Part shown: positions 61,371 to 64,000 of the stretch, one piece after another
Layout of the letters: each line of letters begins with the position of its first letter
How positions within the stretch are numbered: the first letter of the stretch is position 1
DNA from: CAVQJU01 sp963754955
Lineage (GTDB): Bacteria; Acidobacteriota; Vicinamibacteria; Vicinamibacterales; CAVVIG01
Assembly: GCA_963754955.1 (NCBI GenBank)
Contig: CAVWHY010000008.1
Span: 124,001 to 188,000, forward strand
Direction of reading: 5' to 3'
DNA: 64,000 nt
Program-made: the position numbers and the translations under genes
The notes under the pieces: generated by a model
Told to the model about the DNA's origin: nothing
The model's database searches: none
Seen by the model: only the letters and a program-made list of their open reading frames with translations

Positions 61371-62771
61371 ATGAGCCACCAGAGCCTGGAAGATCTGCTG
61401 CGAACCGCCGGCAACCCCGCGACGATGCTGCGCAATTCGCAGATTGGCGCGTACGTATACCCGGTGGTGCCCGCCGAATACACCAACTGGCGCGACGAGC
61501 AGCGCGCGTGGCGCGAGACCTGCGTCCTCTTCGACCAGTCCCATCACATGGTCGAGCAATACGTCGAAGGCCCCGATGCCCTCAAGCTGATCTCGCACCT
61601 CGCGACGAACAGCTTTGCGAAGTTCCCGGTCAACCGCGCCAAGCAGTTCGCGCCCTGCAGCTACGACGGCTACATCATCGGCGACGGCATCCTCTTCCAT
61701 CTCGAGGAGAACAAACTGAGCTACGTCGGCCGCGCGCCGTCGGCGAACTGGATCGAGTTCCACGCCAAAACGGGCGGCTACAACGTGACGACGACGAAGG
61801 ACGATCGGTCTCCGTCGCGCCCGGGCGGCAAGCCGGTCGTGCGCAATTTCTACCGCTATCAGATTCAGGGTCCCAACGCGAAGCAGGTGATCGAGAAGCT
61901 GAACGGCGGCCCCGTGCCGGACATCAAGTTCTTCAACATGGACGTCATCACGATCGCCGGGCGGAAGGTGCGCGCGCTGCGGCACGGCATGGCGGGCGCC
62001 CCGGGCCTCGAAGTGTGGGGCCCGTACGCGGAAGGCGAGGAAATCCGCGCGGCCATCGTCGAAGCCGGCCGCGACTTCGGCCTGAAGCAGGTGGGCAACC
62101 GCGCCTACGCGACGAACACCCTTGAATCGGGCTGGATTCCGTCGCCCCTGCCGGCCGTGTACACCGGCGAGAAAATGAAGGCGTACCGCCAGTGGCTGCC
62201 GGCCTCGAGCTACGAAGGCACGGGCTCGCTCGGCGGCAGCTTCGCGTCGAGCAACATCGAAGACTATTACATGACGCCGTACGAGCTGGGCTACGGGCCG
62301 TTCGTCAAGTTCGATCACGACTTCATCGGCCGCGAAGCGCTCGAGAAGATCGCGAGCACGCCGCAGCGTCGCAAGGTGACGTTCGCCTGGAACGCGGACG
62401 ACGTCGCGAAAGCGTTCCGGTCGATGTTCGAACCCGGCGGCGAGCACTACAAGTACATCGATCTCCCGCTCTCGAACTACGCGTCGGCGTCGTACGACAA
62501 GGTGATGAACGCCGGCAAGATGGTCGGCGTCTCCATGTTCAGCGGCTACAGCTACAACGAACGGTCCATGCTCTCGCTCGGGGTCGTGGATCCGGACATC
62601 GAAATCGGCAACGAGGTCACGCTCGTGTGGGGCGAAGAGGGCGGCGGCACGCAGAAGACGACGGTCGAACGGCACAAGCCGCTCGAGATCCGCGCCATCG
62701 TCAGCCCTGTGCCCTACTCCGAAGTGGCCCGGAAATCCTACGCGGTGGGCTGGCGCACCGGCCAGCGGTGA
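61371..62771 (+). CDS. aminomethyltransferase-fold protein, LigM/DesA-like (THF-dependent O-demethylase candidate)
   Basis: 466 codons from ATG 61371, with GAAGGAAC just upstream. The GcvT-type fold is shown by CVLFDQSHHMVEQYVEGPDA, YDGYIIGDGILFHLEENKLS, FYRYQIQGPNAKQVIEKLNG, LEVWGPYAEGEEIRAAIVEA, NTLESGWIPSP and KFDHDFIGREALEK. The length and the MxHQSLEDLL/YTNWRDEQ.AW opening recall LigM and DesA, which move a methyl group from vanillate or syringate to tetrahydrofolate. A related role on lignin-derived aromatics is likely but not proven; ring-binding residues were not checked. It is cytoplasmic and apparently monocistronic. Confidence 0.8.
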   Translation: MSHQSLEDLLRTAGNPATMLRNSQIGAYVYPVVPAEYTNWRDEQRAWRETCVLFDQSHHMVEQYVEGPDALKLISHLATNSFAKFPVNRAKQFAPCSYDGYIIGDGILFHLEENKLSYVGRAPSANWIEFHAKTGGYNVTTTKDDRSPSRPGGKPVVRNFYRYQIQGPNAKQVIEKLNGGPVPDIKFFNMDVITIAGRKVRALRHGMAGAPGLEVWGPYAEGEEIRAAIVEAGRDFGLKQVGNRAYATNTLESGWIPSPLPAVYTGEKMKAYRQWLPASSYEGTGSLGGSFASSNIEDYYMTPYELGYGPFVKFDHDFIGREALEKIASTPQRRKVTFAWNADDVAKAFRSMFEPGGEHYKYIDLPLSNYASASYDKVMNAGKMVGVSMFSGYSYNERSMLSLGVVDPDIEIGNEVTLVWGEEGGGTQKTTVERHKPLEIRAIVSPVPYSEVARKSYAVGWRTGQR

Positions 62772-62857
62772 CGCGTCTGTAACGCGGGACCGGCCTCCCG
62801 GCGCCGCGTTGGCGGCACTCAATGGGCTGCCCTGCATTAAGTCAGGAGCGATCCCGC

Positions 62858-64000
62858 GTGAAGTCCGCGGCCCTGTCACTGCTCATCGTCTGCGGCACGA
62901 TGCTCGCGGCGGCGGCACCGGCGCGCGCGGCCGAGACGATCACCGAAGACGTCCCGATCGCGCCGGGCCTCGCCGCGCTCGCAGACGCCGCGGAGGCGAG
63001 GCCGGTTCCCGATCGCGCGCGGTTCGTCGCCGAGCTTGCGCGCATCATTTACTCCCAGCCTTCCACCGGACCGTATTCGAACGAGCCAATCAAGCGGCGG
63101 ATCGCCGCGCTGCTCGCCGACGCGCGTGACGCCGCGCCGCGCGCTGACACCACGGTACCGGTGCCGCTCTCCGCCGACGTCTGGGGCCAGGCGGTCTTCC
63201 ATCGCACGGTCGATCGCCGCGACGTGGTCGGCGCAATCCTGACGGATCGATCGGCGGCGCTGCTCTGCTACGGCCTCTCGGGCATGGACGACGAGACGCT
63301 GGAGTTTTTTGCCGCCCATGCTTCTCTGATCGGCCGGCTCGCCGAGCGCGCGCCAGCCGCGGTGGCCGCATTCGGGGAGAGCCTGCACATTCACGACAAT
63401 CGCGTCGTCGTACCGGGAGGCGACGCGGCCGCGCCGCTCTGGGAGGGCGTCGTCGGGGAGAAGCTCACGCGGCCGGAGCGGTTCGTGCAGCTCTTGTTCG
63501 AGACGGAACGCGGACGCCTGGCCTACCTTCACGATGTGCTCTCGCATCTCGACGAGCGGACGCTCGCGTTCGCGCTCGACTCGTCGCTCCGCGATCCCGC
63601 GGAACGCCTGGAGCGATTCAAGCGGCTGGCCGGCCTCGCAAGGCGCGGCTTCTTCGAGTGGGACGCGACCGCCGCGCCATTTGCCCGGCCGCCCAACGGG
63701 CTCGCGGCGTTCTTCGCCCGCGTGCGGGTCGGGGACGGCGGCGCGCCGGCCAAATTGTCGTCGCCGGCGTTCTGGCAGCGCGCGCTCGACGGCGGCGGTG
63801 CGGGCGCGCCGCAGACGGCCGCGGGCGGCCCGACGGCAGGCCTGGCGGCGGAGATCCTCCTCAGCCACCCCGCCCGCGAACGCGAGCGACGCCTCGATGC
63901 CTTCGCGTTTGCGCAGCGCGTGTTCTCCGGAGGCGGGCAGGCTTCGAGTGACGGAGGCAAAGCGGGCGCGCCGGGCGACGGCGGCGTGGACGATATCTTC
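62858..64000 (+). CDS. exported helical protein of unknown function, cut by window end
   Basis: The frame from GTG 62858 stays open to the last base, 381 codons so far. CAGGAG lies 8 bases before the GTG. Signal peptide: ALSLLIVCGTMLAAAAPARA. The mature part is Ala/Arg/Leu-rich and mostly helical (FVAELARIIYSQPSTGPYSN, ALLCYGLSGMDDETLEFFAA, FVQLLFETERGRLAYLHDVL, LAFALDSSLRDPAERLERFK) with a Gly-rich stretch near residue 310. The composition is unusually GC-rich, as in the rest of the right part. I recognise the type from uncharacterised acidobacterial genes but cannot name it. Confidence 0.8.
   Translation, partial: MKSAALSLLIVCGTMLAAAAPARAAETITEDVPIAPGLAALADAAEARPVPDRARFVAELARIIYSQPSTGPYSNEPIKRRIAALLADARDAAPRADTTVPVPLSADVWGQAVFHRTVDRRDVVGAILTDRSAALLCYGLSGMDDETLEFFAAHASLIGRLAERAPAAVAAFGESLHIHDNRVVVPGGDAAAPLWEGVVGEKLTRPERFVQLLFETERGRLAYLHDVLSHLDERTLAFALDSSLRDPAERLERFKRLAGLARRGFFEWDATAAPFARPPNGLAAFFARVRVGDGGAPAKLSSPAFWQRALDGGGAGAPQTAAGGPTAGLAAEILLSHPARERERRLDAFAFAQRVFSGGGQASSDGGKAGAPGDGGVDDIF

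Noticed and set aside
59542..61374. 610-codon plus-strand protein
   Set aside because: Only the first ~212 codons from 59572 resemble TetR. The rest is antisense to a gene with signal peptide and ribosome-binding site on the other strand and is rich in Arg and Val, as expected for a shadow frame.

Overview
The window looks like a high-GC soil Acidobacteriota chromosome, probably of the Vicinamibacteria type. This is inferred from gene style, not from a marker gene. The signs are Hanks-type Ser/Thr kinases with the N-terminal 'TPER..V..IC.AAL' module, a kinase fused to a TolB/PD40 propeller, a CadC-like winged-helix protein fused to a propeller, a TPR regulator, and a subtilase ending in TVIWGN repeats. 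No rRNA, complete tRNA or CRISPR array was seen.

Two very different parts meet near 54.6 kb. The left part (1-54.6 kb) is an accessory, decaying region. It is loosely packed and mixes intact single genes (NmrA-like reductase, amidohydrolase, hydrolase, methyltransferase, GT2, PilZ-type protein, GGDEF, LuxR, beta-helix protein, subtilase, HD-GYP, J-domain protein, malonyl-CoA decarboxylase) with broken ones. The broken genes include two kinase genes with several frameshifts each, a propeller kinase with one, a regulator-propeller gene with at least five, and relics of IS630 (three), IS3, IS91 with a tyrosine recombinase, IS1380, and an IS481-like element. A tyrosine integrase pseudogene sits next to a 3' fragment of tRNA-Leu at 33.1-33.9 kb, which suggests an old integration site. 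The right part (54.7-64 kb) is compact and almost entirely intact. It carries a DUF4136 protein, a YncE-like propeller, a type-B carboxylesterase, an ABA4-like and a polytopic membrane protein divergent from a TetR regulator with two clear operators, a secreted protein of unknown function, a LigM/DesA-like protein, and an exported protein cut by the window end.

The main unexplained feature is a dispersed repeat, here called family A. It occurs at 17 loci (about 30 units) between 0.8 and 49.6 kb, almost always between genes, and never in the compact right part. Each unit of about 63-84 bp is a string of short palindromes (GCGCC..GGCGC, CGATCG, CCCCTGGGG, ACCGGT, CACGATCGTG, CTTCGAAG). Units occur singly or as ordered tandem arrays. 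All loci from 0.8 to 34.5 kb point one way, those from 38.1 to 44.0 kb the other way, and those at 48.7-49.6 kb the first way again. A block of about 230 bp holding a conserved leader and the start of an exported beta-barrel gene is repeated in inverted orientation at 4.5 and 40.6 kb, each copy directly behind a family A unit. A second family (B, about 170 bp) occurs at 11.2, 14.4 and 30.2 kb.

Signalling genes dominate: kinases, GGDEF, HD-GYP, a PilZ-type protein, LuxR, TetR, a winged-helix regulator and a TPR regulator. They do not form one operon, and most genes appear to be single transcription units.
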